A stretch of DNA of 64,000 bases from an uncultured bacterium (lineage in GTDB: Bacteria > Actinomycetota > Coriobacteriia > Coriobacteriales > Coriobacteriaceae), in NCBI GenBank assembly GCA_905214105.1, contig CAJMKK010000002.1:62001-126000 (forward strand), written 5' to 3'. Both the position numbers and the translations under genes were made by a program. A model generated the notes under the pieces. That model did no database searches. It was not told where the DNA came from and worked only from the letters and a program-made list of their open reading frames with translations. This document shows, one piece after another, positions 1-7,169 of the stretch. Every line of letters begins with the position of its first letter. The stretch's first letter is position 1.

Positions 1-1
1 C

Positions 2-1522
2 TACGCGCTGGCGGCGCGCGGCTTTGAGACCATCATGGTCAACTGCAACCCCGAGACCGTTTCGACCGACTACGACACGTCCGACCGCCTTTACTTTGAG
101 CCGCTCACCTACGAGGACGTCATGGATGTCATCGATGTTGAGCGACCCGACGGCGTCGTGGTGACGCTCGGCGGCCAGACTCCGCTTAAGCTGGCGCGCA
201 TGCTCGAGGAGAGCGGCGTGAACATCATGGGCACCAAGCCCGATGCCATCGACTTTGCCGAGGACCGCGAGCGCTTTGCCGCCCTGCTCGACAAGCTGGG
301 CATTATGTATCCGCCGGCGGGCCAGGCAACCTCGTTTGAGGAGGCCGAGGCCGTGGCCGCGCATATCGGCTACCCGCTGCTGGTGCGTCCGAGCTACGTG
401 CTGGGCGGCCGCGGCATGATGATCGCCTACGATGCCGAGCATCTGCGCGATTACATGGCCGAGGCCGCGCGCATCAGCCCCGACTACCCGGTGTATCTGG
501 ACCGCTTCCTGGAGGGTGCGATCGAGTCCGATGTCGACGCCCTGTGCGATGGCGAGGAGGTCTACATCGGCGGCATTCTGGAGCATATCGAGGAGGCCGG
601 TATTCACTCCGGCGACTCTGCGACCTGCATCCCGCCGTTCAGCTTTAGCGAGAGCCTGCAGGCAAAGCTTCGCGAGACCACGCGCCGCATCGCGATGGCG
701 CTGGGCGTACGCGGCCTGGTCAACGTGCAGTACGCCATCAAGGGCGAGACCGTTTACGTGATCGAGGCCAACCCGCGTGCCAGCCGCACCGTGCCGTTTA
801 TCTCCAAGGCCACCGGCGTGCCGCTGGCCAAGTGCGCGGCGCGTATCATGGCAGGCGATTCCATCGCCAGCCTGGGCCTGCCGAGCGACGAGCGTCAGCT
901 CGATTGGTTCTGCATGAAGGAAGCCGTTATGCCCTGGGGGCGTTTCCCCGGTGCCGACGTTATCCTGGGGCCCGAGATGAAGTCGACGGGCGAGGTCATG
1001 GGTATCGCCAAGAGCTATCCCGAGGCATACGCCAAGACGCAGCTGGCGATTGACTACAAGCTGCCCGACCCGAGCGCCGGCAAGGTGTTCATCAGCGTGT
1101 GCGACCGCGACAAGCGTCATATCCTTTCGGTTGCGCGTATCCTTCGCTACCTGGGCTTTGATATCTGCTCCACCGAGGGCACGGCGCGCGTGCTGCGCGG
1201 CGGCAACGTGACCTGCGAGGTCGTGGAGAAGATCAGCGGCCCGCATGACGGCGAGCGTCCCAACATCGGTGACCTCATCGCCGATGGCAAGATCGCGGTG
1301 ATCATCAACACGCCGTATGGTCCGGGCTCGCGTGGCGATGGCTACCTGCTACGTACCGAGGCCGTGCGTCGCGGCGTGACCTGCGTGACGGCGATGTCTG
1401 CGGCCAACACGTACGTGAGCGCCATCGAGGCCGTGCGTGAGGACCAGCAGGGTCACGGCAGCGCCAACGACATGGGCATGGACGTCATCGCCCTGCAGGA
1501 CCTGCCGCAGCACACGGTGTAG
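2..1522 (+). CDS. carB: carbamoyl-phosphate synthase large subunit, C-terminal half (5' truncated by window edge)
   Basis: Large chain of carbamoyl-phosphate synthase, which makes carbamoyl phosphate from bicarbonate, glutamine-derived ammonia and 2 ATP for pyrimidine and arginine synthesis in the cytoplasm. The frame is open from base 2, so only about 506 residues are present. The visible part starts in the second ATP-grasp half (NNPETVSTDYDTSDRLYFEP-like, here with NCNPETVS), continues through the ATP-grasp core (VLGGRGM, EANPRASRTVPF) and ends with the MGS-like allosteric domain (about 360-506; GKVFISVCDRDK, STEGTA, NTPYGPGSRGDG). Typical full length is about 1,070 aa, so roughly half lies upstream. 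It is followed by a nested hairpin and a terminator shared with the convergent GntR gene. Identity is secure. Confidence 0.97.
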   Translation, partial: YALAARGFETIMVNCNPETVSTDYDTSDRLYFEPLTYEDVMDVIDVERPDGVVVTLGGQTPLKLARMLEESGVNIMGTKPDAIDFAEDRERFAALLDKLGIMYPPAGQATSFEEAEAVAAHIGYPLLVRPSYVLGGRGMMIAYDAEHLRDYMAEAARISPDYPVYLDRFLEGAIESDVDALCDGEEVYIGGILEHIEEAGIHSGDSATCIPPFSFSESLQAKLRETTRRIAMALGVRGLVNVQYAIKGETVYVIEANPRASRTVPFISKATGVPLAKCAARIMAGDSIASLGLPSDERQLDWFCMKEAVMPWGRFPGADVILGPEMKSTGEVMGIAKSYPEAYAKTQLAIDYKLPDPSAGKVFISVCDRDKRHILSVARILRYLGFDICSTEGTARVLRGGNVTCEVVEKISGPHDGERPNIGDLIADGKIAVIINTPYGPGSRGDGYLLRTEAVRRGVTCVTAMSAANTYVSAIEAVREDQQGHGSANDMGMDVIALQDLPQHTV

Positions 1523-1533
1523 TTGACCTGGCC

Positions 1534-1618
1534 GGCCGGGGCGGCAGCCGGACACTTTCTCTCGGAAACTGGGCTTCGCGAAGTTTTCCGAGAGAAAGGA
1601 CCGCCTCCCGCCCCGGCC
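1534..1618. repeat. nested REP-like hairpin after carB
   Basis: Outer arms GGCCGGGGCGG (1534-1544) and its complement (1608-1618) enclose an inner hairpin with arms 1555-1568 and 1585-1598 (CTTTCTCTCGGAAA type, one extra A on the right). The inner loop contains the palindrome CTTCGCGAAG. No U-run follows. The same loop occurs, in reverse orientation, in the hairpin at 6796-6841, so this is a dispersed element and not a simple terminator. Confidence 0.7.
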
Positions 1619-1691
1619 TACGGTGACTCGGCTGCACCGTGTGCTGCCGAAGGGGCTTTGCGCGATGACTAGGGCTGAATAAAAAGTGAGT

Positions 1692-1734
1692 GTGGGCTCC
1701 GCCGTTCGTTCGAACGGCGGAGCCCACGTTTTGG
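1692..1734. terminator. bidirectional Rho-independent terminator (carB / gntR)
   Basis: A 17-bp perfect stem (1692-1708 with 1711-1727) with a TT loop has AAAAA on its left and TTTT on its right. It sits between the convergent carB and gntR genes and can terminate both. Confidence 0.85.
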
Positions 1735-1736
1735 AT

Positions 1737-2519
1737 TTATTGGGCTGTGGCGGTGAAGGTTGTTTTGTCGGCGGCGATGTGCACGTGCAGCTTTGCCTGA
1801 CCGTCGCAGCTGATGAGCACGCCTACCTCGAACGGGGTCCCCGTCTTGTCGTAGGTCGAACGCACGATGCGCATCGCCGCCTTACCGGTGTTCTGTCCCA
1901 AAAGGCGCGCCTCATGCTTGTCGAGGTTGACCGCCTCGTAGACGGCATCGACGCTTGCGGGCAGGATGCCGGTCTTTTCCGCGATGTAGGCGTAGAGCGA
2001 GCCATCCACGTCTTTGCGTGTGAGCTCGGGGCAAAGTGACACGGGGATATAGACGTAGTTGAGCTCCATGGGTTTGTCGTTGGCGAGACACAGGCGGCGA
2101 ATCTCCCAGACGGGTGTCCCTTCGGGCACTTTGAGCCCAGAGGCGATGCCGCGGACGGCCGGTATGCTTGAAAAGGCGAGAATCTGCGAGCTCGGAACCC
2201 GTCCCGCTTCGCGCATCCGCGCGCTGAAATTCAGGGCCAGGTCGATGCCGGGTGCTGAGGTTTGGGGCTTGATGAACGTGCCCTGGCCGCGCTTGCGCAC
2301 CACGCGCCCCTCGATGACGAGATCCTGAAAGCAACGGCGCACAGTCGCGCGCGATAACCCCAGCCGCTCACAGATTTCGAGCTCGCGTGGCAGCGGCGTC
2401 TTGGTGTCGAACGCCTGGCTGGCGATAAGCAGGGCGATTCGATGTTTAAGTTGGACATAGAGCGGCGTATCACCGCCGCGATCGAAGGGTTCGGAGGCGA
2501 GAAACGAGATCATGTCCAT
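1737..2519 (-). CDS. GntR-family (HutC/UTRA type) transcriptional regulator
   Basis: 260-aa regulator. An N-terminal GntR winged helix (about 20-85; TPLYVQLKHRI, LPRELEICERLGLSRATVRR) is followed by a UTRA effector domain (about 95-255; IRRLCLANDKPMELNYVYIP). Such proteins bind an operator as dimers and are released by a sugar or sugar phosphate. I start at the ATG at 2519 because GGAGG lies just upstream (reading on the minus strand); a start at 2552 has no such site. It is divergent from a mannose-family PTS operon, and a TATGTA-N3-TACATA palindrome lies between them. The likely job is effector-controlled repression of that operon (inference). The inducing sugar is unknown. Confidence 0.9.
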   Translation of the reverse strand: MDMISFLASEPFDRGGDTPLYVQLKHRIALLIASQAFDTKTPLPRELEICERLGLSRATVRRCFQDLVIEGRVVRKRGQGTFIKPQTSAPGIDLALNFSARMREAGRVPSSQILAFSSIPAVRGIASGLKVPEGTPVWEIRRLCLANDKPMELNYVYIPVSLCPELTRKDVDGSLYAYIAEKTGILPASVDAVYEAVNLDKHEARLLGQNTGKAAMRIVRSTYDKTGTPFEVGVLISCDGQAKLHVHIAADKTTFTATAQ

Positions 2520-2602
2520 GGGGTACCTCCATGTCGTGAGCATACGTGACATGGTCTGACACTGCGGGACAAACCGGTGATGTCAGGCCCGATTCTTGTC
2601 GG

Positions 2603-2617
2603 TATGTATGGTACATA
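2603..2617. promoter_or_regulatory. candidate GntR operator
   Basis: Perfect palindrome TATGTA-TGG-TACATA in the gntR/PTS intergenic region. It fits the loose GntR-type pattern of GT...AC half sites. The 309-base gap around it is AT-rich and otherwise holds only the stem-loop at 2720-2740. Confidence 0.55.
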
Positions 2618-2719
2618 AGGAACATAAAACATTTACCAGGCAATCTACCTGCTATTTTAAAAATAATTGGAAGAAAAAATAATTTAGGCACAAAAATAGT
2701 TGCTACCGTTAACCGATGA

Positions 2720-2740
2720 ATAGTTGCCGTTCGCAACTAT
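2720..2740. promoter_or_regulatory. stem-loop / repeat ATAGTTGC in PTS leader
   Basis: ATAGTTGC (2720-2727) and GCAACTAT (2733-2740) form an 8-bp stem followed by TTTTCTTG. A direct copy of the left arm, AATAGTTGC, ends at 2703. It could be a leader attenuator or a second operator; neither is proven. Confidence 0.4.
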
Positions 2741-2827
2741 TTTCTTGTACCGAACATGACCCAGCGCAACAATAATCTCGGCAAAAAGCAAAGCCGTGCG
2801 ACACACGGCAGGTCGAGAGGAGACCGC

Positions 2828-3262
2828 ATGCGGTATCTGGTAATGGTCAGTCACGGAACGCTCGCTCCCGGACTGCACAGTGTCCTCAAGATGCTCGGCA
2901 ATGACGCCCTGAACATCTTGTCGACGAGTCTCGTGGACGGCATGGGCGCTGACGAGTATGTCGAGAACGTCAAGGCGATGCTCGCTCCTGTTACCGCCGA
3001 TGACGAGGTTGTCCTGCTCGGTGACATCCTGGGCGGATCGCCGCTCACCAATGCCATGAACACGCTGGCCGAGAAGGGCCTGCTCGCCCACACCATTGCC
3101 TTCGGCGGTATGAATCTGCCCATGGCTATGACCGCCATGATGGGGCTTGCCACCATGGACCTGGATTCCCTCAAGCAGATGATGCTGCAGGAGGGCAAGA
3201 ACGGTATATCCGAGCTCGTTGTCCCGACCGATGACGCCGACGACGAGGACGACGACATCTAG
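2828..3262 (+). CDS. PTS mannose/sorbose-family IIA component
   Basis: 144-aa cytoplasmic phosphocarrier (EIIA-man fold). It accepts phosphate from HPr on the histidine in MVSHGTLAPG (His8) and passes it to IIB. GDILGGSPLTNA is typical of the family. An in-frame upstream start at 2756 exists, but the ATG at 2828 has GAGAGGA at good spacing and begins the domain directly, so I use it. The tail is very acidic (DDADDEDDDI). It is the first gene of a four-gene PTS operon with no catabolic enzyme attached, so substrate cannot be read from context. Confidence 0.93.
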   Translation: MRYLVMVSHGTLAPGLHSVLKMLGNDALNILSTSLVDGMGADEYVENVKAMLAPVTADDEVVLLGDILGGSPLTNAMNTLAEKGLLAHTIAFGGMNLPMAMTAMMGLATMDLDSLKQMMLQEGKNGISELVVPTDDADDEDDDI

Positions 3263-3341
3263 GCAGGGCATCCGCCCCAATTTTTGTGATGGAGCGGGGG
3301 TTAAGAGGAAAGACCCCCGGTGATAAGGAAAGGGAGAACGC

Positions 3342-3830
3342 ATGATTTCGTTCATCCGCATTGACGACCGTATGATCCATGGACAGACCGTTACCCGTTG
3401 GGCCCTCGAGTATCCCTGCGACGGTCTTATCGCCGTCAACGACGCCGCGGCGTCCAATCCCGTGCTCAAGGAGGCCTACAAGAGTGCCTCGGGCAAGAAG
3501 ACGTTCGTGTGGACCAAGGAGCACTTCAAGGAGGTCTCCGAGAAGGTTATCAAGTCTCCGACCAAGTACTTCCTGATTACCAAGAACCCGCAGGACATGA
3601 AGGAGCTTCTCGTCGACTTCGGGTTCGATCCGGGTATGCGCCATATCATCGTCGGCCCCTGCAACGACCGTCCCGGCGCCACCAAGCTCGGCAACAACCA
3701 GTCGATCACGCAGGAAGAGGCCCAGGCGCTCGAGGATCTCACCAACGCCGGCTACACGGTCGAGTTCGCCCTTATCAAGGAGAAATCCATTGGTGAGTGG
3801 CCCAAGTTCCGCGGTCAGTTTGGCTTCTAG
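3342..3830 (+). CDS. PTS mannose/sorbose-family IIB component
   Basis: 162-aa EIIB of the mannose superfamily. It takes phosphate from IIA on the histidine of RIDDRMIHGQ (His13) and transfers it to the sugar entering through IIC/IID. VGPCNDRPGA and the FALIKEKSIGEWPKF tail fit the fold. AAAGGGAGAACGC precedes the ATG. It is spaced about 80 bases from IIA, within the same operon. Substrate specificity is unresolved; members of this family carry mannose, fructose, sorbose, N-acetylgalactosamine and unsaturated disaccharides. Confidence 0.93.
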   Translation: MISFIRIDDRMIHGQTVTRWALEYPCDGLIAVNDAAASNPVLKEAYKSASGKKTFVWTKEHFKEVSEKVIKSPTKYFLITKNPQDMKELLVDFGFDPGMRHIIVGPCNDRPGATKLGNNQSITQEEAQALEDLTNAGYTVEFALIKEKSIGEWPKFRGQFGF

Positions 3831-3901
3831 TTAGGCGCCAGCTGCATTTTGGTACCTACAGCCCTGGGGAAAGGGGCTGAGGAATAAAGAAAGGGGAAAG
3901 C

Positions 3902-4759
3902 ATGGCAATCAATGCATTCCAAGCCGCGCTGTTCGGCCTGTTCGCCTGCCTGGCATCACTGCCTGGCATGGGCGGCACGACGATCGGCAACTACACTCTG
4001 GGTCGTCCTCTGGTCGCCGGCCTCATCGTCGGCATCATCATGGGTGATATGCAGACGGGCATCCTCGTCGGCGCTGCCATCCAGGTTGTCTACATCGCTC
4101 TCGTGACCCCCGGCGGAACCGTCTCCGCCGACGTCCGCGCCGTGTCCTATATCGGCATCCCGCTGGCGATCCTCGCCATCAAGAACTCGGGCATCGATCC
4201 CGCTTCCGCTGAGGCTGCCGGCATGGCCGCATCCCTCGGTGCCGCCGTCGGCACGCTCGGCACTGTGCTCTTCTATGGCACCGCCACCATCAACCTGGTG
4301 TGGCAGGGCATGGGCTGGAAATGGCTCGAGAAGGGCGATCTCCACAAGCTCTACCTGGTCAACAACGTTCTGCCTTGGATCGGTCACATCGTCTGCTCGT
4401 TCCTCCCGACGTTCATCATCACCATGGGCGGCACCGCTATGGTCGACCTCATGAAGACCTACATGCCCATGGACGGCATCGCGATGAAGACGCTGTTCAC
4501 CGTCGGCTCGCTGCTGCCTACCGTCGGTATCGCCATCCTGCTCAAGCAGGTCATCTCTAAGCCCACGGACTTCCTGACGTTCTTCTTCGGCTTCACCCTG
4601 TCCGCTGTTATGGGCTGCAACCTGATCGCCGCTGCCGGCATCGGCTGCTTCTTCGCCCTGATCAACTATGAGATCGCTTCGCTCAAGATCGACCTCGCAA
4701 ACGCCCCCAAGGCAGCTATCGCCTCGGGCTCCGATGATGAGGAAGAGGAGGACATCTAA
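3902..4759 (+). CDS. PTS mannose/sorbose-family IIC permease
   Basis: 285-aa membrane component with roughly eight hydrophobic segments from residue 5 onward. The family hallmarks are GRPLVAGLIVGIIMGD and the GAAIQVVYIALVTPGGTVSADV region. Together with IID it forms the sugar-conducting channel. The cytoplasmic C-terminus is acidic (DDEEEEDI). Its TAA stop overlaps the ATG of the next gene (TAATG), indicating translational coupling with IID. Confidence 0.94.
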   Translation: MAINAFQAALFGLFACLASLPGMGGTTIGNYTLGRPLVAGLIVGIIMGDMQTGILVGAAIQVVYIALVTPGGTVSADVRAVSYIGIPLAILAIKNSGIDPASAEAAGMAASLGAAVGTLGTVLFYGTATINLVWQGMGWKWLEKGDLHKLYLVNNVLPWIGHIVCSFLPTFIITMGGTAMVDLMKTYMPMDGIAMKTLFTVGSLLPTVGIAILLKQVISKPTDFLTFFFGFTLSAVMGCNLIAAAGIGCFFALINYEIASLKIDLANAPKAAIASGSDDEEEEDI

Positions 4760-5586
4760 TGGCAGAGAAGAAAAAGCTCTCTAAGAAAACGCTTGCCAAG
4801 TCGTTCCGTAACTGGTCCTATGGCAACCTGACCTGCTTCTCGCAGGAGCACATGCAGACCTTCGGTTACCTGTGCGCCATGCTTCCGATTGTCGAGGAAC
4901 TCTACGACACGCCCGAGGAGCAGAAGCAGGCCCTTCAGACCTACTCCGCGTTCTTCAACACCGAGCCGCAGATCGGCACCATGATTGTCGGCGTCACCGC
5001 CGGCCTCGAGGAGGCTCGCGCAAACGGCGAGGCCATCGACGACGACGCCATCAACGGCATCCGCGCCGGCCTCATGGGCCCGCTCGCCGGCCTTGGCGAC
5101 TCGCTGATCGTCGGTACCCTGATCCCGATCCTGCTCGGTATCGCCCTCGGTCTCTCGACCGGCGGCTCCCCGCTCGGCGCTATCTTCTATATCGTCGTGT
5201 GGAACCTGCTCATGTTCCTCGGCATGCGCTTTGCCTACAACCAGGGCTATGAGCTCGGCGGCAAGGCAGTCGAGGCCCTCGTCGGCCCCAAGGCAAAGGC
5301 TCTTCGTGATTCCATCGTGATGGTCGGTACCATGGTCATCGGTGCCGTGGGCGCAACTTGGGTCTCCATCACCTGCAGCCCCAACCTGGTGCTGCCCGGC
5401 GGCGGTAAGTTCCAGGACACGCTCGATGGCATCTATCCGCACCTGCTGCCCATGATCTTCATCATCTTCTGCTGGTACATGATGACCAAGAAGAAGGTCA
5501 ACCCCATCGTTATGATGCTGATTCTCGTCGTGATCGCATTTGTGGGCGTTCTCATTGGCTTCTTCGACCCGGCACTGAGCTACTAG
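4759..5586 (+). CDS. PTS mannose/sorbose-family IID permease
   Basis: 275-aa EIID. The N-terminal half is amphipathic and cytoplasmic (LAKSFRNWSYGNLTCFSQEHMQ-like; family motif region 10-35). Then follow GPLAGLGDSLIVGTLIPI, diagnostic of IID, and hydrophobic C-terminal segments (about 120-155, 185-210, 220-270). The start overlaps the IIC stop by one base. It is the last gene of the operon and is followed within 25 bases by a strong terminator. Confidence 0.94.
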   Translation: MAEKKKLSKKTLAKSFRNWSYGNLTCFSQEHMQTFGYLCAMLPIVEELYDTPEEQKQALQTYSAFFNTEPQIGTMIVGVTAGLEEARANGEAIDDDAINGIRAGLMGPLAGLGDSLIVGTLIPILLGIALGLSTGGSPLGAIFYIVVWNLLMFLGMRFAYNQGYELGGKAVEALVGPKAKALRDSIVMVGTMVIGAVGATWVSITCSPNLVLPGGGKFQDTLDGIYPHLLPMIFIIFCWYMMTKKKVNPIVMMLILVVIAFVGVLIGFFDPALSY

Positions 5587-5608
5587 TCATCATCCCCTGG
5601 CCCCCTGC

Positions 5609-5648
5609 AAGGCCGTGCGGCCTCAACCGCACGGCCTTCTGATTTTAC
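5609..5648 (+). terminator. Rho-independent terminator of the PTS operon
   Basis: 12-bp perfect stem AAGGCCGTGCGG (5609-5620) / 5627-5638 with a 6-nt loop, followed by CTGATTTT. Confidence 0.85.
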
Positions 5649-5655
5649 GCCGCCC

Positions 5656-5718
5656 TTCAAGGGCAATATGGCCAGCGACCTCCATCGCCTACACGACACC
5701 CGCTATATTGCTCTTGAA
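5656..5718. repeat. 17-bp inverted repeat between PTS operon and small membrane protein
   Basis: Left arm 5656-5672 (TTCAAGGGCAATATGGC) and right arm 5702-5718 match as complements at 15 of 17 positions. Both mismatches would be G-U pairs in RNA, so a transcript folds into a full 17-bp stem with a 29-nt loop. Confidence 0.5.
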
Positions 5719-5781
5719 AGATGACGTATTCGATAAACGATGCACTTGCGCATGATGCACACTTTGCACGAGGAGGACCAT

Positions 5782-6108
5782 ATGCACGAGAAACATGGAC
5801 ACGACCTTTCGCGCGACGACTTGATTCGCGAGGCAAAGATGCAGACCGATGCTATTCAGCGGCTCAACGTTTGGCTGCGCCTGGGCTATTCGCTCGTGGC
5901 GATTGGCTTTTTGATGGGGATGTGGGGTATGCAGGGAGGCCCCGGCTGGGGTGTCCCCGTGGGCATCGTGTGCCTGGTGGTGGGCACTCCGCTTTCGATC
6001 GTGCTTAAGGTTGGCACGACCAACGCCAAAAAGAATGTCGAGCGCATGCTCGAGGCCGCGGGTATCGACGTTGAGGAGCTTATGCGACGCAAGAAGGACG
6101 AGCAATAG
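5782..6108 (+). CDS. small two-TM membrane protein, function unknown
   Basis: 108 aa. The N-terminus is His-rich and charged (MHEKHGHDLSRDDLI), followed by two hydrophobic segments at about 35-55 and 60-82 and a charged C-terminal tail (ERMLEAAGIDVEELMRRKK). I do not recognise a family. The ATG at 5782 has AGGAGG at ideal spacing; an in-frame start at 5740 does not. It lies just upstream of a MarR regulator on the same strand and may be co-transcribed with it. That is the only functional hint. Confidence 0.75.
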   Translation: MHEKHGHDLSRDDLIREAKMQTDAIQRLNVWLRLGYSLVAIGFLMGMWGMQGGPGWGVPVGIVCLVVGTPLSIVLKVGTTNAKKNVERMLEAAGIDVEELMRRKKDEQ

Positions 6109-6176
6109 ACTTCCGCGTTGGGGTATCATAAATAATTGTTGCGAATGTTAACTAATGTACGGCAAATGACGGTTTT

Positions 6177-6653
6177 ATGGCCCTTCTAGAGTTGCAAAGG
6201 ACAATATCCCCAGTGGATTACGATGACGTCGCTCGAAAACTGATTGTGTACTCACGTTCCCTTGCCAAGGGATCCTTGAGTGCTGCCGGCGGCGCCAGTG
6301 TGGGCGAGGCACCGGTTTTACAGTATCTATCGGGTATTGACGGTGATGTCATTCCCTCCGAGATTGCCAAGAAGCTGAAATTCTCCCGTGCGCGCATGTC
6401 GCATATCTTGGATTCACTCGAGAGCAAGGGTTACGTTCAGCGCAGGACCGATCCAAACGATCGTCGGCGTGTGCTGGTGAGCATTACCGAGGAAGGCCGT
6501 GATTTCGCGGCGAAAAAAAATGCCGAGAGTGTGGCATCGCTCTCGAAGCAGCTCTCAGCGCTCGGCGAGCACGATGCTCAGGAGCTCGTACGCATCCTGA
6601 ATAAAGCCTACAGCCTTACCTATGATGCCGACGACTACCTGGACAATCTATAA
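6177..6653 (+). CDS. MarR-family transcriptional regulator
   Basis: 158-aa winged-helix regulator. The MarR core spans about 50-140: VIPSEIAKKLKFSRARMSHILDSLE is the recognition region and RRTDPNDRRRVLVSITEEG is the wing with the typical DxR. MarR proteins bind palindromic operators as dimers and often control their own locus. The start is uncertain. The ATG at 6177 lacks a clear ribosome site, while GTG at 6213 has AAAGGA 11 bases upstream. An A8 run (6513-6520) inside the coding sequence is a possible slippage site. The target is unknown; palindromes at 6854-6914 before the GH31 gene are candidates. Confidence 0.88.
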   Translation: MALLELQRTISPVDYDDVARKLIVYSRSLAKGSLSAAGGASVGEAPVLQYLSGIDGDVIPSEIAKKLKFSRARMSHILDSLESKGYVQRRTDPNDRRRVLVSITEEGRDFAAKKNAESVASLSKQLSALGEHDAQELVRILNKAYSLTYDADDYLDNL

Positions 6654-6795
6654 GGATGAAGGCAGACATTTAGGTGCATCATGAAATGCATCCGGGGCAA
6701 TTGTGCCCATCAGCCACCGTCAACATCTCATTCCAAACCAAATCAGCCAACGTACGTCATGGCAATCCCCGGTAGGTTGCAGGATGGTGGCTGAG

Positions 6796-6841
6796 CCTTT
6801 CCCTCGGGAAACTTCGCGAAGCCCAGTTCCCGAGGGAAAGG
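6796..6841. repeat. REP-like hairpin, second copy
   Basis: 15-bp perfect stem CCTTTCCCTCGGGAA (6796-6810) / 6827-6841. The loop ACTTCGCGAAGCCCAG is the reverse complement of the loop at 1569-1584. Stem bases differ from the 1555-1598 copy in a compensatory way, so pairing is kept. Confidence 0.7.
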
Positions 6842-6853
6842 TATGGTCTGTGT

Positions 6854-6914
6854 AATACCAGATAAACAGTACATTTTTGCTAGATTGGTATTTGACTGAA
6901 GAACCAATTGGTAT
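6854..6914. promoter_or_regulatory. cluster of TGGTATT / ACCAATTGGT palindromes upstream of GH31 gene
   Basis: AATACCA (6854-6860) and TGGTATT (6886-6892) are inverted copies, and ACCAATTGGT (6903-6912) is a perfect palindrome extended by AT to repeat ATTGGTAT. They lie in the 516-base gap (6654-7169) between marR and the GH31 gene and look like operator half sites. The rest of that gap holds the hairpin at 6796-6841 and the G-run at 7119-7129. Confidence 0.4.
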
Positions 6915-7118
6915 GGCTTATTAAGCCCACCTTGCCGTTGACGCTTATTTTGCTGCCGCTGGGAGAATTCCGAACTTGGGTGCGCAAGTGCTCCCATATG
7001 TTGATATGACCTAGTAGGTGGCTATCTGGTTACTACCAGTTGGCCCCTTGGTAACGGGTGGCCCCCATTGTGCGGAATGTACCGAACATCTCCGTTTGAT
7101 ACGTTTTCCCATGCTGCC

Positions 7119-7129
7119 GGGGGGGGGGG
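7119..7129 (+). repeat. homopolymeric G11 tract before the GH31 start
   Basis: Eleven consecutive G, 40 bases upstream of the start codon at 7170 and outside the coding sequence. Tracts of this kind change length by slipped-strand mispairing and can set promoter spacing or leader folding. Confidence 0.8.
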
Positions 7130-7169
7130 CGTCCTCGGCACCTCAGCATGTCGGAAGAAAGGAGACCAG

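Noticed and set aside
7068..7169. Start of the GH31 protein at 7068
   Set aside because: It would use TTG, place the G-run in the coding region and put a non-signal peptide ahead of a perfect signal sequence; the ATG at 7170 has a good ribosome site.
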